64,000 bases of DNA from Candidatus Sodalis pierantonius str. SOPE (GCF_000517405.1 NZ_CP006568.1:744001-808000); one strand, 5' to 3'. Positions 1-8,394 are shown, counted from the stretch's first letter. Translations and numbers: made by a program. The notes: generated from the letters alone by a model not told the origin.

Positions 1-1
1 T

Positions 2-319
2 GGCTTTGACGAGCTGCCGAAAGGCGATGACGTGCCTGACGCGAACAACAACCGTCTGATAGCAGACGACGAGCAATTTATCGATATCAGTAAACTCTCT
101 TACGGCCCAAGAGAAATCAAAAGGGCGGATTTGAAAATAAATGCTGATGGCTTTGACGAGCTGCCGAAAGGCGATGATGTGCCTGACGCGAACAACAACC
201 GTCTGATAACAGGCGACGAGCAATTTATCGATAGCAGTAAACTCTCTTACGGCCCAAGAGAGATCAAAAAAGCGCATTTGAAGAGTAATGTTAATGGCTT
301 TGACGAGCTGCCGAAAGGC
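2..319 (+). repeat. 147-bp in-frame tandem repeat
   Basis: Units start at 2, 149 and 296 with exact 147-bp (49-codon) spacing. The third is partial, diverging after the GFDELPKG codons. The array runs off the left edge, so the copy number is unknown. Confidence 0.9.
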
Positions 320-1066
320 TATGAACCCGCTTTCGCGAACAAAGTCGTATCGGTGAGGATGAAGAATAAAGCCAATACCCTGTTATTCCAGCCGCAGAAC
401 GCTATCCAGCCCCAATATGCCAGCAATCTTAGGCCGTCTCGCCCGCTAGGCCAGGAGGAAGTCGGGAATGTGGCTGAACCGCCTCGGGGTGAAATCAAAG
501 GTGTGAAAGCACTTCGTGATTTCTTTGAAAACGAAGCATTTAAAGACCGCAACGGGCTCGTTCTCGACAATGGCGCAGCTCATAATCGCAGTCCAGGGTA
601 CGGGAGCGCAGCTCATAGCCGCAGTTCAGGATACGAGAGCGCAGATGATGACAGCGTTTCGGATATGAGCGATGTTGAAAGTTATCTTTCCACCGATGAT
701 GACAGCTATGGCGATGCCGTCCGCCGTGATAATCGCCCGCTTATGAACTCGAGCTCAGTTGATGACAGCGGCTACGAAAGCGATGGTAGCACTAACGATT
801 CTGTAAGCACAAAGGACCTGTATCACGCACGCAGGGTGCATGTTGATGAAACCGATGCTTCACGCGATGAGACTGACAGCGTCACCCTTGGCACCGATGA
901 AATCTCAGAGGTAAAAAAGAAAATTGCGCTGTTCAATAAGGAAAATGTTGTTGCTACAAAGCCGACTCCCAAAGAATACCAATTCAAGGTAAAAGAGAGT
1001 GATCGCGTACATTTGACGGAGGCTAAAGCCATTACCTTGTCAACGTCCGGCATGTTTAAAAAATAA
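2..1066 (+). CDS. Repeat-containing acidic protein, 5' end outside window
   Basis: The frame is open to the window edge, so the GTG at 32 is an internal valine codon, not a start. The visible part begins with copies of a 49-residue unit (GFDELPKG...NNNRLI...SKLSYGPREIK). A linker follows, then a Ser/Asp-rich stretch (about window codons 190-260, with short motifs like SPGYGSAAH/SSGYESAD) and a Lys-rich tail ending GMFKK. There is no signal peptide or membrane segment in the visible part. I do not recognise the family. The low-complexity, modular make-up resembles secreted effectors or surface proteins, and the next frame downstream encodes an acyl carrier protein, as found beside sipA/yspA effectors in type III secretion loci. 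A role as secreted effector is inference only. Confidence 0.6.
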   Translation, partial: GFDELPKGDDVPDANNNRLIADDEQFIDISKLSYGPREIKRADLKINADGFDELPKGDDVPDANNNRLITGDEQFIDSSKLSYGPREIKKAHLKSNVNGFDELPKGYEPAFANKVVSVRMKNKANTLLFQPQNAIQPQYASNLRPSRPLGQEEVGNVAEPPRGEIKGVKALRDFFENEAFKDRNGLVLDNGAAHNRSPGYGSAAHSRSSGYESADDDSVSDMSDVESYLSTDDDSYGDAVRRDNRPLMNSSSVDDSGYESDGSTNDSVSTKDLYHARRVHVDETDASRDETDSVTLGTDEISEVKKKIALFNKENVVATKPTPKEYQFKVKESDRVHLTEAKAITLSTSGMFKK

Positions 1067-1086
1067 CGAAAATATAAAGTGATCTT

Positions 1087-1329
1087 ATTATATCACCATA
1101 CACTATTATAGTTAGATCATTATCTGCTGTCACCGGCCGGCCCATATCGGAAATTAAAATGGAGGACGAATTATTCTTTGATCTTGAGATGGACTCAGTT
1201 GACCTTATCGATGTTATTATAAGGTTGGAAGATCAGGGTATAATTATTAATGAAAAGGACTTAACGCTTAAATTAAATGTTTCTGACCTGATTCAGGTGG
1301 TTTCCTCCGGCGGCGAGATAATGAATTAG
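1087..1329 (+). CDS. Acyl carrier protein (IacP/AcpY-like), start codon missing or ATT
   Basis: A short frame open from 1078 to the TAG at 1327-1329 encodes an ACP fold. It has the phosphopantetheine motif DLEMDSVDLIDV (Ser at about residue 37) and the downstream helix region IIINEKDL. The match in pattern to Salmonella IacP (DLYADSLDLIDI, Ser38) is clear, and length from an ATT at 1087 would be 80 aa, close to IacP (82). No ATG, GTG or TTG lies upstream of the motif region in frame; the only ATG (1159) would leave 56 aa lacking helix 1. Either a rare ATT start is used or the start was lost and this is a pseudogene. It lies 20 nt after the repeat protein, consistent with one operon. Confidence 0.6.
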   Translation: MISPYTIIVRSLSAVTGRPISEIKMEDELFFDLEMDSVDLIDVIIRLEDQGIIINEKDLTLKLNVSDLIQVVSSGGEIMN

Positions 1330-1505
1330 TTATCAGGATTTGCGGGCTTCTTATTAGTGGTTTGTCACTTGATATGAATTTTCGCTTGAAAATTCTCGCT
1401 CAAAACATTAGTGTAGTTACAAAAACAACATCGACCCGGAATAAGATCTGTGACCGAAGCTAAGTTAGTTAATGTTTATAAATAACCAATTAAGGTAATT
1501 ACATC

Positions 1506-2205
1506 ATGTTTTACCTTTTATCCAAAAAAACGCTGCTTGGAATTAGAGGGCACTCTCCATCAGCTACGCAAGAAAGAGTCCGAGGTCTTGGCTCTGCTCT
1601 GCAAGAAATATCCAAATCCGGTGCATCACTCAGAGTTTTTGGATGAGGTGTGGGGCGGTGGATATGTCACGTCCCATAGCATCGCGTAGGTCATTCGCTC
1701 TTTAAGGAAGTTGCTTGAGAAAAATGGGAAAAACATCATTTTAACGATCCCTAAATTAGGCTATCGTTTAGGGATTGAACCTCAGTACGAGGAAGAAAAC
1801 GACGTTAAAATAATTGATTTTTCTGAAGAAAATAATGATGTTGTTCCCGACGAAGACTATTTTGTTCCTTCCGAAGATCGGCATCCCTCAACGCCGCCGC
1901 CACCCCACTATCCGCCTGGCGGTAGAGTGGGGGAATGGGCGTGTAGATTGTTGATTTTATTGTTATTAATATCGGCATCCTACGGGGTGTATTGCAGTTT
2001 AAAGCCTAAAACACCCCTAGTTTATCAACCTCAGGATAAAGAGGTTATCATGGTAATCCCTCGCTCGGAAGTAAAGAATGTTGAAGTGAAGGATGATTAT
2101 GTGATCTTATATGGCGATGTTACAAAAACAGCTATGTTAAGCACCATTGTGAAGTCAGAGTTAACGAAATGCTATACCGGAAGTGATATTTTCAATATTC
2201 ATTAA
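1506..2205 (+). pseudogene. ToxR/CadC-like membrane transcriptional regulator, broken
   Basis: Frame 1 encodes a winged-helix DNA-binding domain of the OmpR/ToxR type (KKESEVLALLCKKYPNP, SEFLDEVWG, VIRSLRKLL, then the wing ILTIPKLGYRL). An acidic, proline-rich linker follows, then one membrane segment (RLLILLLLISASYGVY) and a short periplasmic domain. The domain order is that of ToxR/CadC-like one-component regulators. Two lesions are visible. The only ATG (1506) is in another frame, and removing one A from the seven-A run near 1526 would join it to the domain. A TAG at 1687-1689 also interrupts the recognition helix. Next to the ACP gene this could have been a virulence-locus regulator (inference). 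Confidence 0.75.
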
Positions 2206-2337
2206 GAAAATTCTGCCAGACCCTGTTGTCGTTATATCTTCAGGCATCGCGTTATTGTTTCTACTACATTCTAACTTAGTTGACTATTCTCTTTAGCTAG
2301 CCGCGCATCGATCTCAACGGCTTCTTAGTCAAATGTG

Positions 2338-3391
2338 GGCTTTGTTGAATAAATCGAACTTTTAGGTGACTGGCGGCTATGATCACTACATTCGTTTCAA
2401 CATCAGGTCCCCATGGCAAAGCAAAAGTTTAAAATTACCAACTGGCCCGCATATAACAATGCGCTCAGGCAGCGGGGGGACCTGACAGTATGGCTTGATG
2501 AGTCAGCCATTGCTGCATGGACTGAGAGTACACCACCTGAACATCGTGGCCGGCCGCTTCACTACACCGATATGGCCATTACCACGGTTCTGATGATAAA
2601 GCGCGTGTTTAACCTTTCGCTCCGGGCGTTACAGGGTTTCGTTGACTCGATTTTTAAACTGATGGGGCTATCGCTGCGCTGCCCAGATTACTCTCTGGTC
2701 AGCCGGCGAGCAAAAACCGTCGACATCAGCATAAAAACGCCAACCCGCGGCGAAATCTCACACCTGGTCATCGATGGCACCGGCCTGAAAGTCTTCGGCG
2801 AAGGCGAATGGAAAGTCAGGCAGCATAGGGCTGAGAGGCGCAGAGTATGGCGCAAGCTTCATCTGGCAGTAGATAGCGTGACACATGAAATTATCTGTGC
2901 CGATTTATCGCTAAGCGGTACGACAGATGCGCAGGCGCTGCCCGGGCTGATTAACCAAACCCACCGGAAAATCAGGGAAGCGTCGGCTGACAGTGCTTAC
3001 GATACGCGTTACTGTCATGATGCTCTGCTGAGGAAAAACATAAAGCCGCTTATCCCACCGCGAAGTGGTGCGCAATATTGGCCAGCTCGATACCATGAGC
3101 GTAACCATGCGGTGGCAAATCAGCATCTGAGCGGCAATAACGATACCTGGAAAAAGAAAGTAGGTTATCACCGGCGTTCACTGGCTGAAACGGCCATGTT
3201 CCGATTTAAAACACTTCTGGGTGGTCATCTGAGTCTGCATGACTATGACGCGCAGGTAGGTGAGACAATGGCAATGGTTAAAGCACTTAACCGGATCACA
3301 CTGTTAGGAATGCCAAACAGCGTCCGCATCATGTAACAATCGCCCTGATAGGAAGGAAGTCGTCACAAATTTCGGATTTATTCAACAAAGC
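2338..3391 (+). mobile_element. IS5 family (IS903-type) element, copy 1, intact
   Basis: Ends begin GGCTTTGTTGAATAAATC and finish with the inverse GATTTATTCAACAAAGC. The 10-bp sequence GTCAAATGTG flanks both sides (2328-2337 and 3392-3401), a target duplication of 9-10 bp. Length is 1054 bp, as in the other complete copies here. Confidence 0.95.
2413..3336 (+). CDS. IS5 family transposase (copy 1)
   Basis: 307-aa DDE transposase. First Asp in LVIDGTGLK, second Asp in ASADSAYD, and the C-terminal Y-2-R-3-E-6-K signature in YHRRSLAETAMFRFK. The frame is uninterrupted with the catalytic residues in place, so it may be active. It acts as a DNA cut-and-paste enzyme on its own inverted ends. Confidence 0.95.
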   Translation: MAKQKFKITNWPAYNNALRQRGDLTVWLDESAIAAWTESTPPEHRGRPLHYTDMAITTVLMIKRVFNLSLRALQGFVDSIFKLMGLSLRCPDYSLVSRRAKTVDISIKTPTRGEISHLVIDGTGLKVFGEGEWKVRQHRAERRRVWRKLHLAVDSVTHEIICADLSLSGTTDAQALPGLINQTHRKIREASADSAYDTRYCHDALLRKNIKPLIPPRSGAQYWPARYHERNHAVANQHLSGNNDTWKKKVGYHRRSLAETAMFRFKTLLGGHLSLHDYDAQVGETMAMVKALNRITLLGMPNSVRIM

Positions 3392-3989
3392 GTCAAATGT
3401 GCATGGTGTTTCTTCTGAGCGTATATTAGAAAGGATTAGTTTAGCGCAACGCGTAACTTTTCAAATTATCGTCGGGAGTTAACGGTCCCTTTGGGAATCT
3501 TCACGGAAGAATAGACAGCGCAGGGTTTAAACAAGCTGAACAGCAAAAAACGGCTTTTAGCCTGTGGCGGCAAACGAGGTTTTAACCGCTAGCGCGTAAT
3601 GAAATAGAGAAAGCGATAACCGTCGAGAGCAACGGTCTACGTTTTCAGAGATTGTAAGTTTTTTTGACTTCATGTTGCGTTAATATCTCACGACCGAATG
3701 AATGTTATTGAGAATAGCACGAGCTATTATTCCATAATAATAGAATAGTCCTGACGCTGAGCAGCAAAAATGAGAAAACGGCAGGAGTAATTGTTATTCC
3801 GCTGACGCTTGTTTATTAGCGGCTAACCTGCCCTCGATCGACATCAATCAGTCCGGGCATCAAAGAAGGCCTATTACGGCTAAGGCGTCACGGGCGGGGC
3901 AAGCACATTGCCCAGTCGGCGCCGGGGATAACATGGGTTAACTCAACCGCGCCATTATGCATTGTTAAAGCCAGCAGCGTCGCTGTGCG
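3392..3989. other. Intergenic stretch, no gene recognised
   Basis: About 600 bp between the IS copy and the yfiL stop. Only short, broken frames are present on both strands and I see no recognisable protein or RNA. It is probably eroded coding sequence of whatever the IS entered. Confidence 0.5.
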
Positions 3990-4367
3990 TTAATGGCTAG
4001 CGCGATCCATTCCCGTTTGCCATTGTTGCCGTAATAGCTCGGCGTTGGCGATACCATCGCAGCTGGTCGGGAAGTTACGGCCTTTTTCTCCCCACGCACG
4101 CAGCGTGGCCGAGCGGCAGAGTTCGGCCTGTCCCGCTGAGTATCCCGATAAATAGTCCTCACGATCGACCTGAAGGGTGCCATACCACTCCGTCAGGGTA
4201 TCGTTGTCGCGCACGGCTTTACCCGCTACAGCATCGCGATAGCCTGCCTGATGCCATGTAGAATCTCGTGATGGGGCACTGGCGGCGAGATCGTCGCCGC
4301 TACAGCCTGCCAGCAAGAGCAATGCCCAAGGAATGAGAAATAGTTTTATCATCATCAAGCTAATCAC
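3990..4367 (-). CDS. yfiL: YfiL-like lipoprotein (DUF2799)
   Basis: 125-aa predicted lipoprotein. The signal peptide has a lipobox LLAGC, with Cys at residue 22 counted from the upstream ATG; an internal ATG, residue 5 (MMIKLF), is an equally good start. The mature part carries the DUF2799 pattern seen in E. coli YfiL: DAVAGKAVRDND, YLSGYSAGQAELC, FPTSCDGI, with two conserved Cys. Function is unknown. In E. coli yfiL also lies next to aroF, which supports the assignment. The frame is intact. Confidence 0.8.
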   Translation of the reverse strand: MISLMMIKLFLIPWALLLLAGCSGDDLAASAPSRDSTWHQAGYRDAVAGKAVRDNDTLTEWYGTLQVDREDYLSGYSAGQAELCRSATLRAWGEKGRNFPTSCDGIANAELLRQQWQTGMDRASH

Positions 4368-4503
4368 TAGTGAATGACGTCGTTAAGCATAGAACACACT
4401 CGCGTTGACAGGATACAGACCCTTTGCCGCTAGAAGGGCGGATGCGCCTATAAGCCGCTTTTTGCCTAAAACCGTGTCGACGCAGTGTAAACTGTACGGT
4501 GAG

Positions 4504-4521
4504 TGTAATTTATTTTTTACA
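4504..4521 (+). promoter_or_regulatory. TyrR box (upstream) of aroF
   Basis: TGTAAT-N6-TTTACA, one base off the TyrR operator consensus TGTAAA-N6-TTTACA. A half site TGTAAA lies just upstream at 4486-4491. Known biology: TyrR with tyrosine represses aroF from several boxes. Confidence 0.7.
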
Positions 4522-4701
4522 CTCGGACCAGCGGTTTGACGCGCTAAGAGCAATAATAGGTTTAAATTTTGTCTTGTCGCGGCTTGCGTATCATAGTGCC
4601 TTATCTCGCGATCGCGCGCCTTCAGCGAATTTATTGCGACCCGACGCCGCCTTGAAAAGAGAGGCCTGCCGTCTCTGTCCGTGTCAGTTTTGGGCCTAAT
4701 G

Positions 4702-4743
4702 AGTAATAATTTATTTACATTATTGGATTGAAAACTTTATGAT
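4702..4743 (+). promoter_or_regulatory. aroF promoter overlapping a second TyrR box
   Basis: AGTAAT-N6-TTTACA at 4702-4719 is a weaker TyrR box. Its right half TTTACA doubles as a -35, followed after 18 bp by TATGAT (4738-4743) as -10. A box over the -35 matches the repression layout of E. coli aroF. Confidence 0.6.
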
Positions 4744-4829
4744 TGCTGGTAAGGTAGCTTTCTATACGCTTCGGCGTAATGGTTTAATGTAACGCCTTAC
4801 GGCCACCTCACAGAGTCAGGATCAGTATC

Positions 4830-5894
4830 ATGCAAAAAGACGCGCTCAATAATGTCCATATCAGTGATGAACAGGCAATGATCACACCCGAAGAATTAAA
4901 ACGTCAGTTTCTTTTAAGCGAGACTGAGCAGCACGCTATCGCTGAATCCCGGCGCACGATTGCGGATATCATCCACGGCCGCGATCCGCGTCTGTTGGTG
5001 GTCTGCGGACCTTGTTCCATTCATGATACCGATGCTGCCCTTGACTATGCCCGCCGCCTGCAAGCCCTGTCAGCTGAATTGAGCGATCAGCTGTATATCG
5101 TTATGCGCGTCTATTTTGAGAAACCCCGTACCACTGTCGGCTGGAAGGGCCTGATCAACGATCCTTACATGGATGGATCTTTTGATGTCGAGGCCGGGCT
5201 GCAAATCGCCCGTGGTTTGTTGCTGGAATTGGTCAGAATGGGGCTGCCTTTGGCAACGGAAGCGCTGGATCCCAATAGCCCGCAATACCTGGGCGATCTC
5301 TTCAGCTGGTCGGCTATTGGCGCCCGTACGACGGAATCCCAGACCCACCGGGAGATGGCGTCGGGCCTGTCCATGCCGGTAGGCTTTAAAAACGGCACCG
5401 ACGGCAGCCTGGCCACCGCGATTAATGCGATGCGCGCCGCGGCTATGGCCCATCGCTTTATGGGCATTAATCAGGCGGGTCAGGTTTGTCTGCTGCAAAC
5501 GCGCGGTAATCCTGACGGACACGTTATTCTGCGCGGCGGCAAGCAGCCTAATTATCATCCGCACGATATCGCTGACTGTGAGCAACAAATTGCGGCCGCA
5601 GGTCTCGCGGCGGCGTTGATGATCGATTGCAGCCACGGCAACTCCAATAAAGACTATCGCCGTCAGGCAGAGGTGGCGCAGTCGGTGCTGGCGCAAATCA
5701 AGGCCGGTAATCGTTCCATTATTGGTTTGATGCTGGAAAGCCATATTCATGCCGGTAACCAGTCCTCGGAACTATCGCGTGAGAACATGCGCTACGGCGT
5801 ATCGGTGACCGACGCCTGTATTGACTGGGAAAGTACCGACAGCTTGCTGCGCCAGCTGCACGGCGAATTGCTGACGGTGTTGCCGCTGCGGTAG
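4830..5894 (+). CDS. aroF: DAHP synthase, tyrosine-sensitive
   Basis: 354-aa class I 3-deoxy-D-arabino-heptulosonate-7-phosphate synthase. It condenses phosphoenolpyruvate with erythrose 4-phosphate, the first step to chorismate. Conserved metal and substrate motifs are visible: LLVVCGPCSIHD, EKPRTTVGWKGLINDP, GARTTESQTHREMASG, GFKNGTDG, DCSHGNSNKD and the C-terminal YGVSVTDACIDW. The N-terminus MQKDALNNVHI is that of the Tyr-sensitive isozyme AroF. It is followed 20 nt later by tyrA, the classic tyr operon, and preceded by TyrR boxes. The frame is intact and near the usual 356 aa, so it appears functional. Confidence 0.97.
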   Translation: MQKDALNNVHISDEQAMITPEELKRQFLLSETEQHAIAESRRTIADIIHGRDPRLLVVCGPCSIHDTDAALDYARRLQALSAELSDQLYIVMRVYFEKPRTTVGWKGLINDPYMDGSFDVEAGLQIARGLLLELVRMGLPLATEALDPNSPQYLGDLFSWSAIGARTTESQTHREMASGLSMPVGFKNGTDGSLATAINAMRAAAMAHRFMGINQAGQVCLLQTRGNPDGHVILRGGKQPNYHPHDIADCEQQIAAAGLAAALMIDCSHGNSNKDYRRQAEVAQSVLAQIKAGNRSIIGLMLESHIHAGNQSSELSRENMRYGVSVTDACIDWESTDSLLRQLHGELLTVLPLR

Positions 5895-5914
5895 GCAGGG
5901 GGAGAAGTCGCGGC

Positions 5915-7036
5915 ATGGTAGCAGAGCTTAACGTCCTGCGGGACAAGATCGATGAGGTTGACAAGGTATTATTGGATCTGCTGGCGAAACGCCTGTCGCT
6001 GGTTGCCGAGGTCGGCGAGGTCAAGAGCCGCGCTGGTCTGCCTATCTATGCCCCCGATCGTGAAACGGCGATGCTGGCGTCTCGCCGCCGGGAAGCCGCG
6101 GCATTAGACGTACCGCCGGATTTGATTGAAGACGTGTTGCGTCGCGTAATGCGAGAATCCTACGCCAGCGAAAACGATAAAGGTTTTAAGACGCTGTGCC
6201 CGCAGTTGCGACCGGTAGTGATCATTGGCGGTCAGGGACAAATGGGGCGTTTGTTTGGAAAAATGCTGACGCTTTCCGGATACCAGGTCCGCACTCTGGA
6301 GAAAGAGGACTGGCCGCGCGCCGACGCCTTGCTGGCGGATGCGGGAATGGTGATTGTCAGCGTGCCTATTCATTTGACGGTGCCGGTTATTGAGCAATTG
6401 CCGACGCTACCGGAAGATTGCCTCCTGGTCGATCTGGCCTCGGTAAAAAACGCGCCGCTACAGGCGATGCTGGCGGCGCACAATGGGCCGGTTCTTGGTC
6501 TGCATCCGATGTTCGGCCCCGATAGCGGCAGTCTGGCAAAGCAGGTGGTTGTGTACTGCGAAGGGCGCCAGCCGGAGGCCTATCAGTGGTTCCTGGAACA
6601 GATCCAGGTATGGGGCGCGCGGTTGCACCGCAGCAGCGCCGTCGAGCACGATCAAAACATGTCCTTCATTCAGGCGCTGCATCATTTCGCCACTTTTGCC
6701 TACGGCATGCATCTGGCGGAGGAGAATGTCGATCTGGAACAATTGTTGGCGCTGTCCTCGCCGATTTACCGGCTTGAGTTAGCGATGATTGGACGCCTCT
6801 TCGCGCAGGATCTCCAGTTGTATGCCGATATCATTATGGCTTTCGAGGACAATCTGGCGTTGATCAAGCGCTATTACCGGCGTTTCGGCGCGGCGATCGC
6901 GTTGCTGGAGCAGGGCGATAAACAGGCGTTCATCGCGCGATTCACCCAAATCGACCGCTGGTTCGGCGATTATGCCGACCATTTCCTTGCGGAAAGCCGC
7001 GTGTTATTGCGTCAGGCCAACGATAGCCGCAAATAA
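5915..7036 (+). CDS. tyrA: Chorismate mutase / prephenate dehydrogenase (T-protein)
   Basis: 373-aa bifunctional enzyme acting from chorismate to 4-hydroxyphenylpyruvate in tyrosine synthesis. The N-terminal about 90 residues are an AroQ-type chorismate mutase (LRDKIDEVDKVLLDLLAKRLSLVAEVGEVKS). A Rossmann NAD-binding domain follows (VIIGGQGQMGRLFGKML) and a prephenate dehydrogenase domain with LGLHPMFGPD and HDQNMSFIQALHHF. Length equals E. coli TyrA (373). RBS-like GGGGAGAAG precedes the ATG. It is cotranscribed with aroF (20-nt gap) and thus probably under TyrR control. Confidence 0.97.
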   Translation: MVAELNVLRDKIDEVDKVLLDLLAKRLSLVAEVGEVKSRAGLPIYAPDRETAMLASRRREAAALDVPPDLIEDVLRRVMRESYASENDKGFKTLCPQLRPVVIIGGQGQMGRLFGKMLTLSGYQVRTLEKEDWPRADALLADAGMVIVSVPIHLTVPVIEQLPTLPEDCLLVDLASVKNAPLQAMLAAHNGPVLGLHPMFGPDSGSLAKQVVVYCEGRQPEAYQWFLEQIQVWGARLHRSSAVEHDQNMSFIQALHHFATFAYGMHLAEENVDLEQLLALSSPIYRLELAMIGRLFAQDLQLYADIIMAFEDNLALIKRYYRRFGAAIALLEQGDKQAFIARFTQIDRWFGDYADHFLAESRVLLRQANDSRK

Positions 7037-7050
7037 GGCGTTATCATGCA

Positions 7051-7076
7051 GGGCGTGGCGGATGCCGCCGACGCCC
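7051..7076. terminator. Hairpin between convergent tyrA and pheA
   Basis: GGGCGTGGCGG and CCGCCGACGCCC form a stem with one mismatch around a 3-nt loop, in the 50-bp gap between the two stop codons. It could serve both directions, though T-runs are poor. Confidence 0.55.
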
Positions 7077-7086
7077 CCCGCACAGG

Positions 7087-8244
7087 TTATTCAGGATCCA
7101 CCGGCAGGACATTTTCACTCGGGTAGCAGCCCAAGACCTTCAGCGACCGCGTAATTGCCTGCAGCTCGCGCAATGCTTTTTGCATTTTCGTACTGCGCAA
7201 ATTGGCCTGCACATCAATATAAAACATCTCTTCATGGGCATTGCCGTGTATCGGCCGGGATTCCAGGCGCGTCATCACAATACCGTGGGTCCGCAGCACT
7301 AGCAGCGCCTCGACAAGCGCGCCGGACTGCTGGCCGGTGGCCATGATAAGCGTGGTTTTCGCCGGCACCTGCTCGGTGACGTCGATAGATTTGCGGGCCA
7401 GCACGATAAAACGGGTAATGTTCTCCTGCTGGTTGGCCAGGTTATTTTCCAGCACCTGCAAACCGTACAAAGCCCCGCCCTGTCCGCTGCCCAGCGCGGC
7501 GACGGTGGGTCGGTTAAGCTGTGCCACTTTTTCCATGGCCGCGGCGGTGCTTTCGCAGTACTCGAATTCCCACTGCGGGAAACGTCCCAGGAACTGGCTG
7601 CACTGTTGAAAAGGCTGCGGATGGCTGTAGACCACCTCGATACGATCCAGATCGGTACTGCCGCTAACTAATACGCAGTGATCGATTGGAATAGCGATTT
7701 CTCCCACCAAAGACAGGTGGGTGTGCTGTAGCAGATCGTACACTTCGTTGATTGAACCCGAACTGCTGTTTTCAATCGGCAAAATACCGTATTCCGCCTG
7801 GCCCGTTTCCACTAACTGAACGATATCGCCGAATTTTTGGCAACCGCACTCTATAACCTGCTCAAAATAGCGCGCGCCATACTGCCGCGCCGCCAGGTGG
7901 GAATAGGAACCTTTAGGGCCAAGAAACGCGATGCGCGCAGAGCGCTCCTCTTGATGATTAAGATCCAGTTGCAGCAGGGCCTGCTGTGTTAACACGGAAT
8001 CTTCGATAATCATTTGAAACAGTCGGGTCACGTAAAAACCGTCGAGGTCGAGTTTCTGGCCTTCGGTGACTAAGCGTTTCAGCAGTTCGCGCTCGCGCGC
8101 GATATCGCGTATCGGCCGTTGCGAGGCTATCTTGCTACGCGCAACATCCAGTGCCAGAGCGCGCCTTTCCGCCAGTAAAGACAGCAATTTGAGATCCAGC
8201 GCGCTTATCCGATCGCGCAGCGTCAATAAAGTGTTGTTATTCAT
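7087..8244 (-). CDS. pheA: Chorismate mutase / prephenate dehydratase (P-protein)
   Basis: 385-aa bifunctional enzyme making phenylpyruvate for phenylalanine synthesis. It has an N-terminal AroQ chorismate mutase (about residues 1-90), then a prephenate dehydratase domain (ARIAFLGPKGSYSH, ILPIENSSSGSINEVYDLL, NITRFIVLAR). The C-terminal ACT regulatory domain carries the Phe-binding motifs GALVEALLVL and ESRPIHGN. Length matches E. coli PheA (386). The end VLGCYPSENVLPVDPE is typical. Upstream leader pheL and attenuator indicate control by charged tRNA-Phe. Intact. Confidence 0.97.
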   Translation of the reverse strand: MNNNTLLTLRDRISALDLKLLSLLAERRALALDVARSKIASQRPIRDIARERELLKRLVTEGQKLDLDGFYVTRLFQMIIEDSVLTQQALLQLDLNHQEERSARIAFLGPKGSYSHLAARQYGARYFEQVIECGCQKFGDIVQLVETGQAEYGILPIENSSSGSINEVYDLLQHTHLSLVGEIAIPIDHCVLVSGSTDLDRIEVVYSHPQPFQQCSQFLGRFPQWEFEYCESTAAAMEKVAQLNRPTVAALGSGQGGALYGLQVLENNLANQQENITRFIVLARKSIDVTEQVPAKTTLIMATGQQSGALVEALLVLRTHGIVMTRLESRPIHGNAHEEMFYIDVQANLRSTKMQKALRELQAITRSLKVLGCYPSENVLPVDPE

Positions 8245-8269
8245 AATATTGGTTACCTTTCACGCCAAC

Positions 8270-8298
8270 AAAAAAAGCCCACTGGTTCAGGAGGCTTT
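8270..8298 (-). terminator. pheA attenuator terminator
   Basis: On the minus strand AAAGCC...GGCTTT is followed by a T-run, between pheL and pheA. The loop side AGCCTCCT (8289-8296) is an exact complement of AGGAGGCT at 8338-8345 just after the pheL stop, giving the alternative antiterminator pairing. Confidence 0.75.
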
Positions 8299-8343
8299 GC
8301 GGTTCGTCTTCGCTTTATTTCTCACACGACGCGCGCCAGCCTC

Positions 8344-8394
8344 CTAGCATCGGAAGATAAAAAAGAAAGCGAAGAAAAACGGGGTGGTCGGCAT
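8344..8394 (-). CDS. pheL: phe operon leader peptide
   Basis: A 16-residue leader, [16 protein letters not shown], with seven Phe codons, ending TAG. E. coli PheL ([15 protein letters not shown]) shares the core PFFFAFFF. Ribosome stalling at Phe codons when Phe-tRNA is scarce would favour the antiterminator pairing 3' of it and let pheA be transcribed. Too short for most gene callers. Confidence 0.85.
   Translation of the reverse strand: [16 protein letters not shown]

Noticed and set aside
2..319. Possible CRISPR array from the regular repeat at the left edge
   Set aside because: Units are 147 bp, contiguous, in frame and without unique spacers; it is a coding tandem repeat.
1..2300. Calling this region a type III secretion locus outright
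   Set aside because: No apparatus gene is visible in the window; only the ACP/neighbour arrangement hints at it, so it is kept as inference.
4499..4699. 66-aa frame between yfiL and aroF
   Set aside because: Starts within the TyrR box and overlaps the regulatory region; composition is not protein-like and no RBS is present.
5070..5750. 226-aa open frame on the minus strand across aroF
   Set aside because: Shadow of the conserved aroF coding strand; no RBS and no family pattern.
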